This document shows, in pieces, positions 55,156-63,656 of a DNA stretch of 64,000 nucleotides (the first letter of the stretch is position 1; each line of letters opens with the position of its first letter). Position numbers and translations under genes: made by a program. The notes under the pieces are model-generated. The model was not told the origin of the DNA and made no database searches. It worked only from the letters and a program-made list of their open reading frames with translations. This stretch comes from Flagellimonas onchidii (lineage in GTDB: Bacteria; Bacteroidota; Bacteroidia; Flavobacteriales; Flavobacteriaceae): positions 124,001 to 188,000 of the forward strand of contig NZ_SRXX01000004.1 of NCBI RefSeq assembly GCF_004804315.1. The letters run 5' to 3'.

Positions 55156-56760
55156 ATGAGCACTTACGATAAAAGTATGGCCCTTACCGGGCAACCTCCA
55201 AAAATATTGAGCCGAAACCAAAAGTTGGCAACCCTTGTGGGCATGTTTGGTTTGGCAGTCATTTTGTTAGCGGCATTTAATGTTAGCTTTCCCAACAAAA
55301 CCCTATGGCTCTCCATCTCTTTATCGGCGATAACTGTAGGAACCTTATGGTTTTCTTGGGATGCCTATTCCCAAAAGCTGCCTGGGATAAAGAATGATGG
55401 GGTTTGGTTCAAGTCCATTTCTAGCAAAGGATTCTGGGGATGGATAGCCGGAATTGCGTTGACAGGATTCTATATTATCCTGTATTTCTATCCTGAATAT
55501 TTGGGATTGGTCAAGGGAGGAGAAAATAAGGGTGTTATTGCTTTGTTTGACCCATTAAGCAAAGCTTTAAGTGGAAATCCTGCAAGTCAGTGGTTTGTTT
55601 ATGGTACACTCTATACGGTAGCGATATTGGCTTTCGGTATTAAATTCATGTGGAAATATCGACATAATCGTTACGAACGCATCCGTACCATGAGCGTGAT
55701 GTTTTTCCAGACAGCTTTTGCATTCATCATTCCAGAATTAATGGCCCGTTTAAACGGTGACAAAATCCTAAACGGCGGTAGTCTTCCGTATTATGACCTT
55801 AAAAATGTATGGCCCCTGAATTATTATAACTTCGAGGGATATCGCATCAAAGGGTTTTTAAGCTCAGGAGATATTGGCTTCGCCCTTCTGATTTTTGGAA
55901 TCCTGTCCGTTTTTGTGATCACCCCCATACTTACTTATAAATTCGGAAAAAGATGGTACTGCTCTTGGGTATGCGGATGTGGTGGATTGGCCGAAACTGC
56001 CGGGGATTCATTCAGACACTTAAGTGACAAAACAGTAAAAGCCTGGAACGTGGAGCGTTGGGTAGTACACAGTGTTGTGGTATTCGTTACCTTGATGACC
56101 ACTGCCGTTGTTTATTCCTATTTGGGACATGATACCAGCAAATATTGGTTGACCAAAAGTACTTTTCTGATTGGAGTTACAGTGTTACTTACTGTTGTTT
56201 TTGCTTGGGTCATGTTATTTAAGCGTAAACAATTGCAAAAAGATGCCCAATATGGGGCCATCGGATATTTTGTGATTATCATGGCGCTTATTGGAATGCA
56301 TTTCTTTAGCGGAGATGGCAATGTCTTTTTATTTAAATCAGAAACACTGCGCAAATCGTATTCCTTTTTAATAGGAAGCATCTTTTCTGGAGTTATTGGA
56401 ACTGGGTTCTATCCCATTTTTGGCAACAGGGTTTGGTGTCGCTTTGGCTGCCCTATGGCTGCCATGATGGGCTTCCAACAACGTTTGTTCTCACGATTTA
56501 GAATCACCACAAATGGTGGTCAATGTATCTCTTGTGGTAACTGCTCTACGTATTGTGAGATGGGAATCGATGTCCGTGCCTATGCCCAAAAAGGCGAAAA
56601 CATTGTTCGTTCCAGCTGTGTGGGATGTGGTATCTGCTCTGCGGTTTGCCCTCGAGGAGTTTTAAAGTTGGAAAATGGGCCTTTAAAAGGAAGAATCGAC
56701 AGCAACCAAGTTTTGTTAGGCAATGATGTTGATTTAATGGACCTTGTGAACCAAAAATAA
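55156..56760 (+). CDS. Membrane 4Fe-4S protein (NapH/NosR-like)
   Basis: A 534-aa integral membrane protein with about eight helices. It has two membrane-side Cys motifs typical of NapH/NosR proteins (YCSWVCGCGG at about 272 and WCRFGCPM at about 427). A C-terminal double ferredoxin domain has CISCGNCSTYCEMG and SCVGCGICSAVCPRG. Electrons would pass from the cytoplasmic FAD oxidoreductase gene product (10 bp upstream) to a membrane or periplasmic acceptor. It precedes a MORN_2-type protein and two glycosyltransferases, an unusual mixture for such a redox pair. Confidence 0.88.
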   Translation: MSTYDKSMALTGQPPKILSRNQKLATLVGMFGLAVILLAAFNVSFPNKTLWLSISLSAITVGTLWFSWDAYSQKLPGIKNDGVWFKSISSKGFWGWIAGIALTGFYIILYFYPEYLGLVKGGENKGVIALFDPLSKALSGNPASQWFVYGTLYTVAILAFGIKFMWKYRHNRYERIRTMSVMFFQTAFAFIIPELMARLNGDKILNGGSLPYYDLKNVWPLNYYNFEGYRIKGFLSSGDIGFALLIFGILSVFVITPILTYKFGKRWYCSWVCGCGGLAETAGDSFRHLSDKTVKAWNVERWVVHSVVVFVTLMTTAVVYSYLGHDTSKYWLTKSTFLIGVTVLLTVVFAWVMLFKRKQLQKDAQYGAIGYFVIIMALIGMHFFSGDGNVFLFKSETLRKSYSFLIGSIFSGVIGTGFYPIFGNRVWCRFGCPMAAMMGFQQRLFSRFRITTNGGQCISCGNCSTYCEMGIDVRAYAQKGENIVRSSCVGCGICSAVCPRGVLKLENGPLKGRIDSNQVLLGNDVDLMDLVNQK

Positions 56761-56761
56761 G

Positions 56762-57238
56762 ATGCTGCGACTTTTCTTGGCTGGATTGTTTTTCCTGAAT
56801 TCCTTTGCTTTCGCCAAAAAGGAATACCATAGAGAATATCATTCCAACGGTTTATTAAAATCGGAAGGATGGAAAAAAGGAGAATTTAAAGAGGACTTCT
56901 GGAAGTTTTATCATCCCAATGGTAAAATCATGGAAAAAGGACATTTTAAACATGACCAAAAAGTAGGCTATTGGTATTTTTATGACCTAGGTGGAAGACC
57001 TGAAATGGAAGGACATTATAAACAGGGAAAGATGGCCATGTGGTGGTTATTTTATGATGAGCATGGAAAAATAAATCACAAATGTCAGCTCCAGAAAGGA
57101 GTAAAAAACGGATATTGCCTAAAATATAAAAACGAAAAGTTGACCTCAGCAGAAAAATATGCCAAAGGCAAAAAAGTAAAAGAATGGTTTGATTTCAGAA
57201 GCTTTAAAAAAGAAAACAAATTATCCGATTTAAAGTAA
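56762..57238 (+). CDS. Exported MORN_2/YwqK-type repeat protein
   Basis: A 158-aa protein with a signal peptide (FLAGLFFLNSFAFA) and five or so YwqK/MORN_2 repeats with the pattern G(x)YHxNGxLxxxGxYKxGKxxGxWxxY, seen as YHSNGLLKSEGWKKGEF, YHPNGKIMEKGHFKHDQ and GHYKQGKMAMWWLFYDEHG. Databases often label such proteins as antitoxins by tradition, but no toxin is adjacent. It begins one base after the 4Fe-4S gene, and its stop is followed directly by the next ATG. Probably a surface or periplasmic scaffold. Confidence 0.85.
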   Translation: MLRLFLAGLFFLNSFAFAKKEYHREYHSNGLLKSEGWKKGEFKEDFWKFYHPNGKIMEKGHFKHDQKVGYWYFYDLGGRPEMEGHYKQGKMAMWWLFYDEHGKINHKCQLQKGVKNGYCLKYKNEKLTSAEKYAKGKKVKEWFDFRSFKKENKLSDLK

Positions 57239-57928
57239 ATGGCAGATATCAAAGTCATTATTCCGGCTGTAAATGAGGGTGATTCCATTGGGAAAGTGGT
57301 ATCGGAGCTACCTGACTTTGTTTCAGAAATCATTGTGGTCAACAATGGATCCACGGATGACACCCTTGAAAATGCCCAAAAAGCTGGAGCCACGGTGCTC
57401 ACTGAAAATCAACGGGGATATGGATTCGCCTGTTTAAAAGGTATAGATTATATAGCAAAACAATCCAAACACCCCGACATTATCGTATTTATTGACGGAG
57501 ATTACTCAGACTATCCCGAAGAACTGGATAAAGTAGTAGCTCCAATATTGGAAAAGGACATTGATTTTGTGATCGGAGCGAGGAAAAAATCCCTTCGCGA
57601 ACCGGGTTCCATGACACCTCAACAGGTTTTTGGCAACCAATTGGCCACATTTTTAATGCGCTTGTTCTTTAGGGCAAAATTTACAGACCTAGGGCCTTTT
57701 AGGGCGATAAAATATGACAAATTAAGGGCATTGGACATGCAGGACAAAACCTATGGTTGGACCGTGGAAATGCAGTTAAAAGTCCTGAGAAAAAAAATGT
57801 CATATACCGAAGTACCAGTACGTTATAAACGCAGAATAGGCGTTTCAAAAGTATCAGGTACCATAAAAGGTACTATATTTGCAGGCATAAAAATCCTAGG
57901 TTGGATATTTAAATACAGTTTAAAATAA
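57239..57928 (+). CDS. Family 2 glycosyltransferase (DPM1-like)
   Basis: A 229-aa GT2 enzyme with a cytoplasmic catalytic domain: VIIPAVNEGDSIGKVV, IIVVNNGSTDDT (nucleotide site), the DxD motif in FIDGDYSDYPEELD (about 85) and WTVEMQLKVLRKK (about 178). The hydrophobic C-terminal tail (FAGIKILGWIFKYSL) may attach to the membrane. It resembles dolichol-phosphate mannose synthase/GtrB-type enzymes that load a sugar on a polyprenyl phosphate. It sits between the MORN_2 gene and a processive GT2 with gaps of 0-1 bp. Confidence 0.9.
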   Translation: MADIKVIIPAVNEGDSIGKVVSELPDFVSEIIVVNNGSTDDTLENAQKAGATVLTENQRGYGFACLKGIDYIAKQSKHPDIIVFIDGDYSDYPEELDKVVAPILEKDIDFVIGARKKSLREPGSMTPQQVFGNQLATFLMRLFFRAKFTDLGPFRAIKYDKLRALDMQDKTYGWTVEMQLKVLRKKMSYTEVPVRYKRRIGVSKVSGTIKGTIFAGIKILGWIFKYSLK

Positions 57929-57929
57929 T

Positions 57930-59414
57930 ATGGGACTAACTATTGCTATTTTAATTATCGCTATTTATAGTACAGCCTTGATTTTGATTTTCTTTTACAG
58001 CTTGGCTCAGCTCAATCTTCTGATAAACTATCTAGGCAATAAAAGAAGAAATGAGGAAGCCCCAAAATTCAACCTTTTAGACCCAAAAGAAATCCCTTTC
58101 GTTACCATTCAACTTCCCATTTACAATGAGGAATATGTAATGGAACGCCTTCTTGACAATATTTCCAAAATCGAATATCCAAAAAGTAAACTGGAAATTC
58201 AGGTTTTGGATGATTCCACAGATGATACTGTAATTGATACTGCAGAAAGAATAAAGGAACTTCAGGAAACTGGACTGGACATCCAACATATAAGAAGGGA
58301 AAACCGCCAAGGTTTTAAAGCCGGCGCTCTTAAAGAAGGGTTGGCCATTGCAAAGGGAGAGTTTATCGCCATTTTTGATGCTGATTTTCTTCCTGAAAGT
58401 GATTGGCTTAAAAAGACGGTTCCTTATTTTAAGGATGAAGAAATAGGAGTGGTTCAAACAAGATGGGGACATATTAATAGGGATTATTCCACCTTGACAA
58501 AAATTCAAGCATTCGCTTTGGATGCTCATTTTACTTTAGAACAAGTAGGCAGAAACTCCAAAGGCCATTTCATCAATTTTAATGGCACGGCCGGAATCTG
58601 GAGAAAGGATTGCATCATCGATGCCGGTAATTGGGAAGGTGATACTCTTACCGAGGATTTGGACCTGAGCTATCGTGCGCAACTAAAAAATTGGAAGTTC
58701 AAGTATTTGGAAGACGTTGAAACTCCTGCAGAACTTCCGGTGGTAATCAGTGCAGCTAGATCACAGCAGTTTCGATGGAACAAAGGTGGTGCGGAAAACT
58801 TTAGAAAATCTGTTTGGAGTGTCGTTACAGCAAAGAATATTGATTTCAAAACCAAATTTCACGGAGTAATGCACCTTTTGAACAGCTCTATGTTCCTTTG
58901 CATGTTCACTGTTGCGATTTTGAGCATTCCAATGTTGTATATCAAGAACTCTTTCGGACATTTAGCGTGGGTTTTTGATGTAAACAGATTCTTTATTATC
59001 AGTACAGTTATCTTGTTCGTATGTTACTGGTTTACCTACAGGAGCATTCAGGGGAGTGGCTTTGATAATTTTGTGGATTACATTAAATTGTTCTTTACCT
59101 TCTTCTCTGTCGCGTTGGGCTTCTCACTGCACAATTCCATTGCAGTTTTGGAAGGCCATATGGGTAAACGAAGTGAATTTGTTCGAACACCAAAATTCAA
59201 TATCAATAACCTTACCGATAGCTGGAAAGGGAACAAGTATTTGGCTAAAAAGCTTTCGCCAAATATGGTAATAGAATTTGCTTTAATGATATATTTCCTA
59301 TACGGAATGTACCTGGCGGTTCCATTCAACGATTTCGGACTTTTCCCATTCCACCTTATGTTATTCTTGGGCTTTGGTTTCGTGTTCTTCAAGTCCTTGA
59401 CTTCAAAAGCTTAA
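57930..59414 (+). CDS. Processive GT2 glycosyltransferase (CesA/CslA-like)
   Basis: A 494-aa membrane glycosyltransferase with one N-terminal helix, a cytoplasmic GT-A domain and four or so C-terminal helices. The D, D, D, QxxRW set is visible: VLDDSTDDT, FDADFLPESDW (DxD), TEDLDLSYR and QQFRWNKGG. This is the cellulose/glucomannan synthase-like architecture that both polymerises and exports a beta-linked glycan, though some members are glycolipid synthases. It is the last gene of the plus-strand run. No PilZ domain or BcsB-like partner is present here. Confidence 0.9.
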   Translation: MGLTIAILIIAIYSTALILIFFYSLAQLNLLINYLGNKRRNEEAPKFNLLDPKEIPFVTIQLPIYNEEYVMERLLDNISKIEYPKSKLEIQVLDDSTDDTVIDTAERIKELQETGLDIQHIRRENRQGFKAGALKEGLAIAKGEFIAIFDADFLPESDWLKKTVPYFKDEEIGVVQTRWGHINRDYSTLTKIQAFALDAHFTLEQVGRNSKGHFINFNGTAGIWRKDCIIDAGNWEGDTLTEDLDLSYRAQLKNWKFKYLEDVETPAELPVVISAARSQQFRWNKGGAENFRKSVWSVVTAKNIDFKTKFHGVMHLLNSSMFLCMFTVAILSIPMLYIKNSFGHLAWVFDVNRFFIISTVILFVCYWFTYRSIQGSGFDNFVDYIKLFFTFFSVALGFSLHNSIAVLEGHMGKRSEFVRTPKFNINNLTDSWKGNKYLAKKLSPNMVIEFALMIYFLYGMYLAVPFNDFGLFPFHLMLFLGFGFVFFKSLTSKA

Positions 59415-59753
59415 TCTTTTACTTTAGTGGGGTTTTAGTCTTTCGCAAAAAGATTGATTTGCGGTAATGAGTAACCTGACTTAAGTTTCGCAGCTTATTA
59501 GATTGTTGGGGTCAACAAAAATATAGATTGGGATACTTTGTTTCTATTCTAACCCATAGTGTGTTTGGAAATTCCTTAATTCAAAAAACCGTCAGTTCTA
59601 GTTTTTTCCAAGAAAAAAGTATCGAGAACAAGGTTTTTGTCCTAAAATTCTAATTCTCGATACAATTTTTCAGGATTCTTTCCTGAAAAAACACTCGAGT
59701 TGACGAATTTTCATCCAAGTGAACCACGAGTTATTTTAAAAAGCTAAGGTTGG
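59415..59753. repeat. 339-bp convergent gap with nested inverted repeats, repeat-element-like
   Basis: Three inverted repeats follow one another: GTATCGAGAA (59619-59628) with TTCTCGATAC (59654-59663); TTTTTCAGGA (59666-59675) with TCCTGAAAAA (59681-59690) around a 5-nt loop; and ACTCG (59693-59697) with CGAGT (59727-59731). An earlier weaker hairpin is CGCAAA/TTTGCG (59444-59449/59458-59463). The second hairpin has Ts before and As after it, the reverse of a terminator. The array looks like a dispersed palindromic intergenic element or a structured RNA. No gene is seen in the gap. Confidence 0.5.
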
Positions 59754-60611
59754 TTACGGTTTATTGGCTGCAATCAGTTTGTCATCTTCCCAAATACCAC
59801 TTGCTACAACTTTTCCATCCTTTCCATAAAAGGTGCCTTCACCTGTTCGTTGATCATCTTTCCACAATCCTACAAACTTCTCGCCATTTGACCAGTGGTA
59901 TGTTCCTATGCCATGACGCTTATCATTACTGTACTCTCCTTCGTACGACTGTCCATCAGCCCAATAAAAGGTGCCATTTCCATGACGTAGATTGTTTTTC
60001 CACTCACCTTCATAACGACTCCCAGTGCTTAAAATAGCAACACCCTGTCCTTGAGCCTTGCCGTTTTTAACCTGTCCAACATAATGCACTTGACTCCCTT
60101 TGCTGCTGGTAAAAGTAAGATACTCTCCAAACGATTTTTGTTGTACCAAACGCCTCATCCGTGATAACTGTACTTTGGCCTTCTCCAAAGCAAAACTTAT
60201 CGAATCATATTGTTTAATCTCTCGGGGAGTGGCTACCATATGAACTTGATTTGTGTCAATAGACTTTTCAGTCTCTTGAAACGAATCGGTTACAATCTGA
60301 CGGTGCATATCATCCATCTTTTCGGCAAGAGCTATACGCAATCCTATTCTAGAATCACTAATTTCCTTGAACAAACGATCCTGCTCGCGATAAGATTGCA
60401 AAGCTTGTTGGTAATTACCATCTACCAGAAGAGAATCTATATCCAATAATTGCTGATGTAGTGCTATTTGTTCCGAAAATCGTTCGTGCGTTGTTATTTG
60501 TTCTTGAAGGTCATTCTGCAAACCTTTGGTTTTAAACAATAATGAGACGGTAATTCCCATTGTCAAAGCCAACAAAAGACAGAGCAGATAGGTGGTTTTT
60601 ATGTTTCCCAT
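59754..60611 (-). CDS. Membrane-anchored MORN-repeat protein
   Basis: A 285-aa protein with an N-terminal membrane helix (about 7-28), a coiled-coil-like helical region (about 30-150) and a C-terminal array of MORN repeats (about 170-285). The repeats follow the YxGxxxxGxxxGxGxxxxxxG pattern, for example YEGEWKNNLRHGNGTFYW, YEGEYSNDKRHGIGTYHW and FVGLWKDDQRTGEGTFYG. MORN arrays bind lipid or protein in other systems. It is the third gene of a minus-strand operon after the DUF2490 gene (38-bp gap). Function unknown. Confidence 0.87.
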   Translation of the reverse strand: MGNIKTTYLLCLLLALTMGITVSLLFKTKGLQNDLQEQITTHERFSEQIALHQQLLDIDSLLVDGNYQQALQSYREQDRLFKEISDSRIGLRIALAEKMDDMHRQIVTDSFQETEKSIDTNQVHMVATPREIKQYDSISFALEKAKVQLSRMRRLVQQKSFGEYLTFTSSKGSQVHYVGQVKNGKAQGQGVAILSTGSRYEGEWKNNLRHGNGTFYWADGQSYEGEYSNDKRHGIGTYHWSNGEKFVGLWKDDQRTGEGTFYGKDGKVVASGIWEDDKLIAANKP

Positions 60612-60649
60612 GATGATTACTGTGCACGGTTTATAGTAACATGTACGTA

Positions 60650-61477
60650 TTAATCATCAAAATGGATTGCGGGAAGCTTATTTTTTACTTTTCTGATATC
60701 AGGAGAGAAGTACACATGGAACCGCATAGTCCAGTTTTGTTTAAAAATTCCTGGATTATCAAAAGTTTGTCCTTGAGAATACATTAAACCAGCCGCAACT
60801 GTTACACGAGGGGTTAGAATATAACCGAGCGTGGTAGTTAGTCGAAGGTCTTCCATAACACTGCCCACTACAGCTTTCCCGCTTTGCATAATCAACTCTG
60901 CCTCTGGGGAAACATAAAGTGTTTTAGACTCAAGTTTATAATTGTTCAACGGAACTTTTGCACGTAACATGTATCGCCAACGGTTTCTAAAAATGTACTC
61001 GCTGTTCTCTTCAAAGCCTTGGGTCCAACGATGTTCAATACGAATACGATGATAGATCATGGCACTGTACAGCGGTTGCGCAAATTGATATTGGTGCCAA
61101 ATACGCCATTCGGGCACCACTTTTCGTGCAGTGGAGGATTCATCGGTGTTAAAGTTTACTCGAACCACACCTCCAAGACTAAAATTGGTTTTCTTGGAAT
61201 AAATGTACCCAATGGCATGCCTGTTGTAAACCTGTCCTATTTGTCCAATAAAAGGGGTGTCCTCAGTTTCTTGGAAACGAAAGTGAGTCTGTGCATCCCA
61301 GTACAATCGTTTTGATATTCTAATTTTTCCATACGTATTGAACCATACCTTTGTCTTGGCATCCTTAAACTTTGATTTAGATGGCAAAACCTCTTGCGCC
61401 TTGGACTCTTGCGGCAGCACAAAGAGCATGACAAGCAGGACCGAAATATATGTGTATTTGTTCAAGGCCGATTTCAT
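60650..61477 (-). CDS. DUF2490 outer-membrane beta-barrel protein
   Basis: A 275-aa precursor with signal peptide (ISVLLVMLFVLPQESKAQ) and a barrel-like sequence typical of the DUF2490 family: KTKVWFNTYGKIRISKRLYWDAQTHFRF is split over the first strands, and RNRWRYMLRAKVPLN, YVSPEAELIM and YSQGQTFDNPGIFKQNWTMRFHVYF follow later. It lies between the 648-aa gene (7-bp gap) and the MORN gene on the same strand. The family has no known function; a pore or surface anchor is possible. Confidence 0.85.
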   Translation of the reverse strand: MKSALNKYTYISVLLVMLFVLPQESKAQEVLPSKSKFKDAKTKVWFNTYGKIRISKRLYWDAQTHFRFQETEDTPFIGQIGQVYNRHAIGYIYSKKTNFSLGGVVRVNFNTDESSTARKVVPEWRIWHQYQFAQPLYSAMIYHRIRIEHRWTQGFEENSEYIFRNRWRYMLRAKVPLNNYKLESKTLYVSPEAELIMQSGKAVVGSVMEDLRLTTTLGYILTPRVTVAAGLMYSQGQTFDNPGIFKQNWTMRFHVYFSPDIRKVKNKLPAIHFDD

Positions 61478-61484
61478 TACAAGT

Positions 61485-63431
61485 CTACTTGTTTTCCGAA
61501 GATTTCAGGTTGAACAATTGTAAGACCACTTTAGGGTCTTGTGCTTTTTTAAGTTTTCGCTCTAACTTGGATGTATTCTCATCACGCATCTGTAACATCC
61601 GCTGATACGAATCATCCAATAACTGTTTGAGTTCTTCAGTATTTTCACAACTCAGATTCAATGTCACCTCATCCAGCAGAAATGGCACAAGTACGTTTCG
61701 ATATGCATTTGTGACCCGTTTTTTTACCTCCTCGTTCATAATAGTGGCCATAAACGGATTCCATACATCATCTTGGTATTTTTCTTCTATACTTTTCCAC
61801 CGCTCAGGCTGTATCGCTATGGTTTTGGTAAGTCCATCCAACTGTTGCAGACATTCGATTACTTTGTTGCCAAAATCGATTTTAGTGCTTTCGTCTTTCA
61901 TTGTTGCATACTGCTCCAATTGAGCATCCGCCAAATCTTGAATGCTCTTCATTGCAGCTCTTTCTGATATGGACAATCCTTGATTAGCAGAATCTACTAC
62001 TTGGGTAATATGATTGGAGAGGGCAATCATTTGTTCTTCAAGAGCTATAAACTCTTGCTGTTTGCTTTCCTTCAACAGTTTTTCGTTCAATATCCTTGCG
62101 ATACTTTCAAGGCTCAAGGCTGCATACTCGGTAATTTGATGTAAAGCAGCTATGTCGTTTCCTGAAAAATCAAATTCGTCTGCCTTCGGCCCAACATAGG
62201 TCCTATCTTTTCCCTCAACATTAACTAAAATTGTCTTGGAGGGGATTCCATCAAGCCAAAGATTGTCAAACAATTGCTCCCTCGGCAAGAACTCAAGGAT
62301 ATCTTGATTTTGGTATTGGATTATTTTACCAATAGGGTTTAAAAATCTTTTCGAAATTTTTGAAGCAGCCCCGTATAAAAACTCCGCCTCTTTATCTGAG
62401 CGCCTTAAAATGTTCAGTTGCGTGTTTTCGAGCAGTGATTCACTTGTTTTTTTAGAAATTGCATATTGAGTACCAATTGTCTGCAATTGGCTATTTTCAA
62501 CTGAATCCAATGGAAAGTACGCCACCTTGACCTTGAACCCGGGGGTAAACTCAGATTTTCCCAAAACCGACAAAAAAGTATCCAACTCCTTATAATGTCT
62601 CAGATTCTCCGTCAACAATTGCTGTATTCCGTCTTTGATGGTAAAGGATATTTCGGGCTTTTGTTGTTTTATTTTAATCAGCTCAATAAAACGGTCATCT
62701 AAACTTATGATTTTAGTTTGCCCTGGTATAGCACCGAAATCCTTTGAGATTGTATTTCCATCTGCCGAACTATACTCCATTTTTTGAAGAAATCCTTCGT
62801 TGAAATACCAACTTTCCGATATATTGGAATCCTCATCAGAGTAGAGTGTCCAAACATCATGGGCCAGCCCGTTTCTAAGAAACCTTCCGACCATGCTGTT
62901 ATGTTCGTTTTCTATCCTGAAGCTTTTCTGCGGAATACCTTGATCAAATTCTAAAGTACTTGCAAACAAGATTTGTTTTGCCTCTGAATCCTCAATTTCT
63001 TTGATTTGATAGGTCCATACTCCATCAGGTTTTCCCTGAACAATGTTTCCTTGGGTTTCGGTTTGTTTGCCGTTAACCTTTACCCGGTATTGGTAGCCTA
63101 CTACTTCGGTCTCACTGCCCGATTGAAACTCCCCAAACTGAAATGTCCACCTTCCTGCTGGATATCCATTCTGAAAACCGCCTTTAAATGAAAAGAAGTC
63201 ATCGGTGTTCTGGAGCAGTGCATTTAAATTGGACCTGTGTAGATTAAAGTTTCCATCTAAAACCGTATCAGTATCTTTTAAAACATAGGTGTACTCAGCT
63301 TGTCCCTCAAATTTTCCAACTTTCAAAGGCCCTTCAAATTTGTGCCGTTCTTGAGCGTATATCACCTGGGATAACACCATCGACAACAAAAACAATTTTA
63401 AATAAGATTTGATATCCCCCATTTTAAACAT
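61485..63431 (-). CDS. Exported protein with MORN_2-like N terminus and long helical region, unknown
   Basis: I do not recognise a family for the whole 648 aa. A signal peptide (LKLFLLSMVLSQVIYAQ) is followed by YwqK/MORN_2-like repeats (about 28-240; GPLKVGKFEGQAEYTY, FKGGFQNGYPAGRWTFQFG, NIVQGKPDGVWTYQI). A middle region leads to a helical, coiled-coil-like part (about 430-648; LNEKLLKESKQQEFIALEEQMIALSNHI). It opens the operon with the DUF2490 and MORN genes. ATG at 63422 is an alternative start. A 16-bp palindrome, TAAACATA/TATGTTTA (63425-63440), overlaps the start codon and could be an operator. Confidence 0.75.
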   Translation of the reverse strand: MFKMGDIKSYLKLFLLSMVLSQVIYAQERHKFEGPLKVGKFEGQAEYTYVLKDTDTVLDGNFNLHRSNLNALLQNTDDFFSFKGGFQNGYPAGRWTFQFGEFQSGSETEVVGYQYRVKVNGKQTETQGNIVQGKPDGVWTYQIKEIEDSEAKQILFASTLEFDQGIPQKSFRIENEHNSMVGRFLRNGLAHDVWTLYSDEDSNISESWYFNEGFLQKMEYSSADGNTISKDFGAIPGQTKIISLDDRFIELIKIKQQKPEISFTIKDGIQQLLTENLRHYKELDTFLSVLGKSEFTPGFKVKVAYFPLDSVENSQLQTIGTQYAISKKTSESLLENTQLNILRRSDKEAEFLYGAASKISKRFLNPIGKIIQYQNQDILEFLPREQLFDNLWLDGIPSKTILVNVEGKDRTYVGPKADEFDFSGNDIAALHQITEYAALSLESIARILNEKLLKESKQQEFIALEEQMIALSNHITQVVDSANQGLSISERAAMKSIQDLADAQLEQYATMKDESTKIDFGNKVIECLQQLDGLTKTIAIQPERWKSIEEKYQDDVWNPFMATIMNEEVKKRVTNAYRNVLVPFLLDEVTLNLSCENTEELKQLLDDSYQRMLQMRDENTSKLERKLKKAQDPKVVLQLFNLKSSENK

Positions 63432-63656
63432 ATATGTTTACGTATTTGCACTGACATTGGATCTTGACTCTTTAAAAAGTTATGCATTTTGTTTGAAAAA
63501 AACCTCAAAATCAACTCATTACAATACACTCTATTCATAAACCCTTAAATCCCGACAACCAATTCTTCACTTTCAAAAATCAAAATAGTTACATTTATGC
63601 TGTTCGATTTGGTTTCGTTCAGCAGACCATGAGTAACAAGTGCACTATAAATTTGA

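Noticed and set aside
56762..57238. YwqK-type protein as an antitoxin of a toxin-antitoxin pair
   Set aside because: No toxin is adjacent; the product has a signal peptide and MORN_2 repeats. The name is a database tradition.
59666..59690. Hairpin TTTTTCAGGA/TCCTGAAAAA as the terminator of the CesA-like gene
   Set aside because: The T run precedes the stem and the A run follows it, opposite to a Rho-independent terminator on either strand. It lies 250 bp past the stop.
63648..63655. TAAATTTG as a promoter -7 box of the WYL-type regulator
   Set aside because: It ends two bases before the only suitable ATG, so transcription would start inside the coding sequence.
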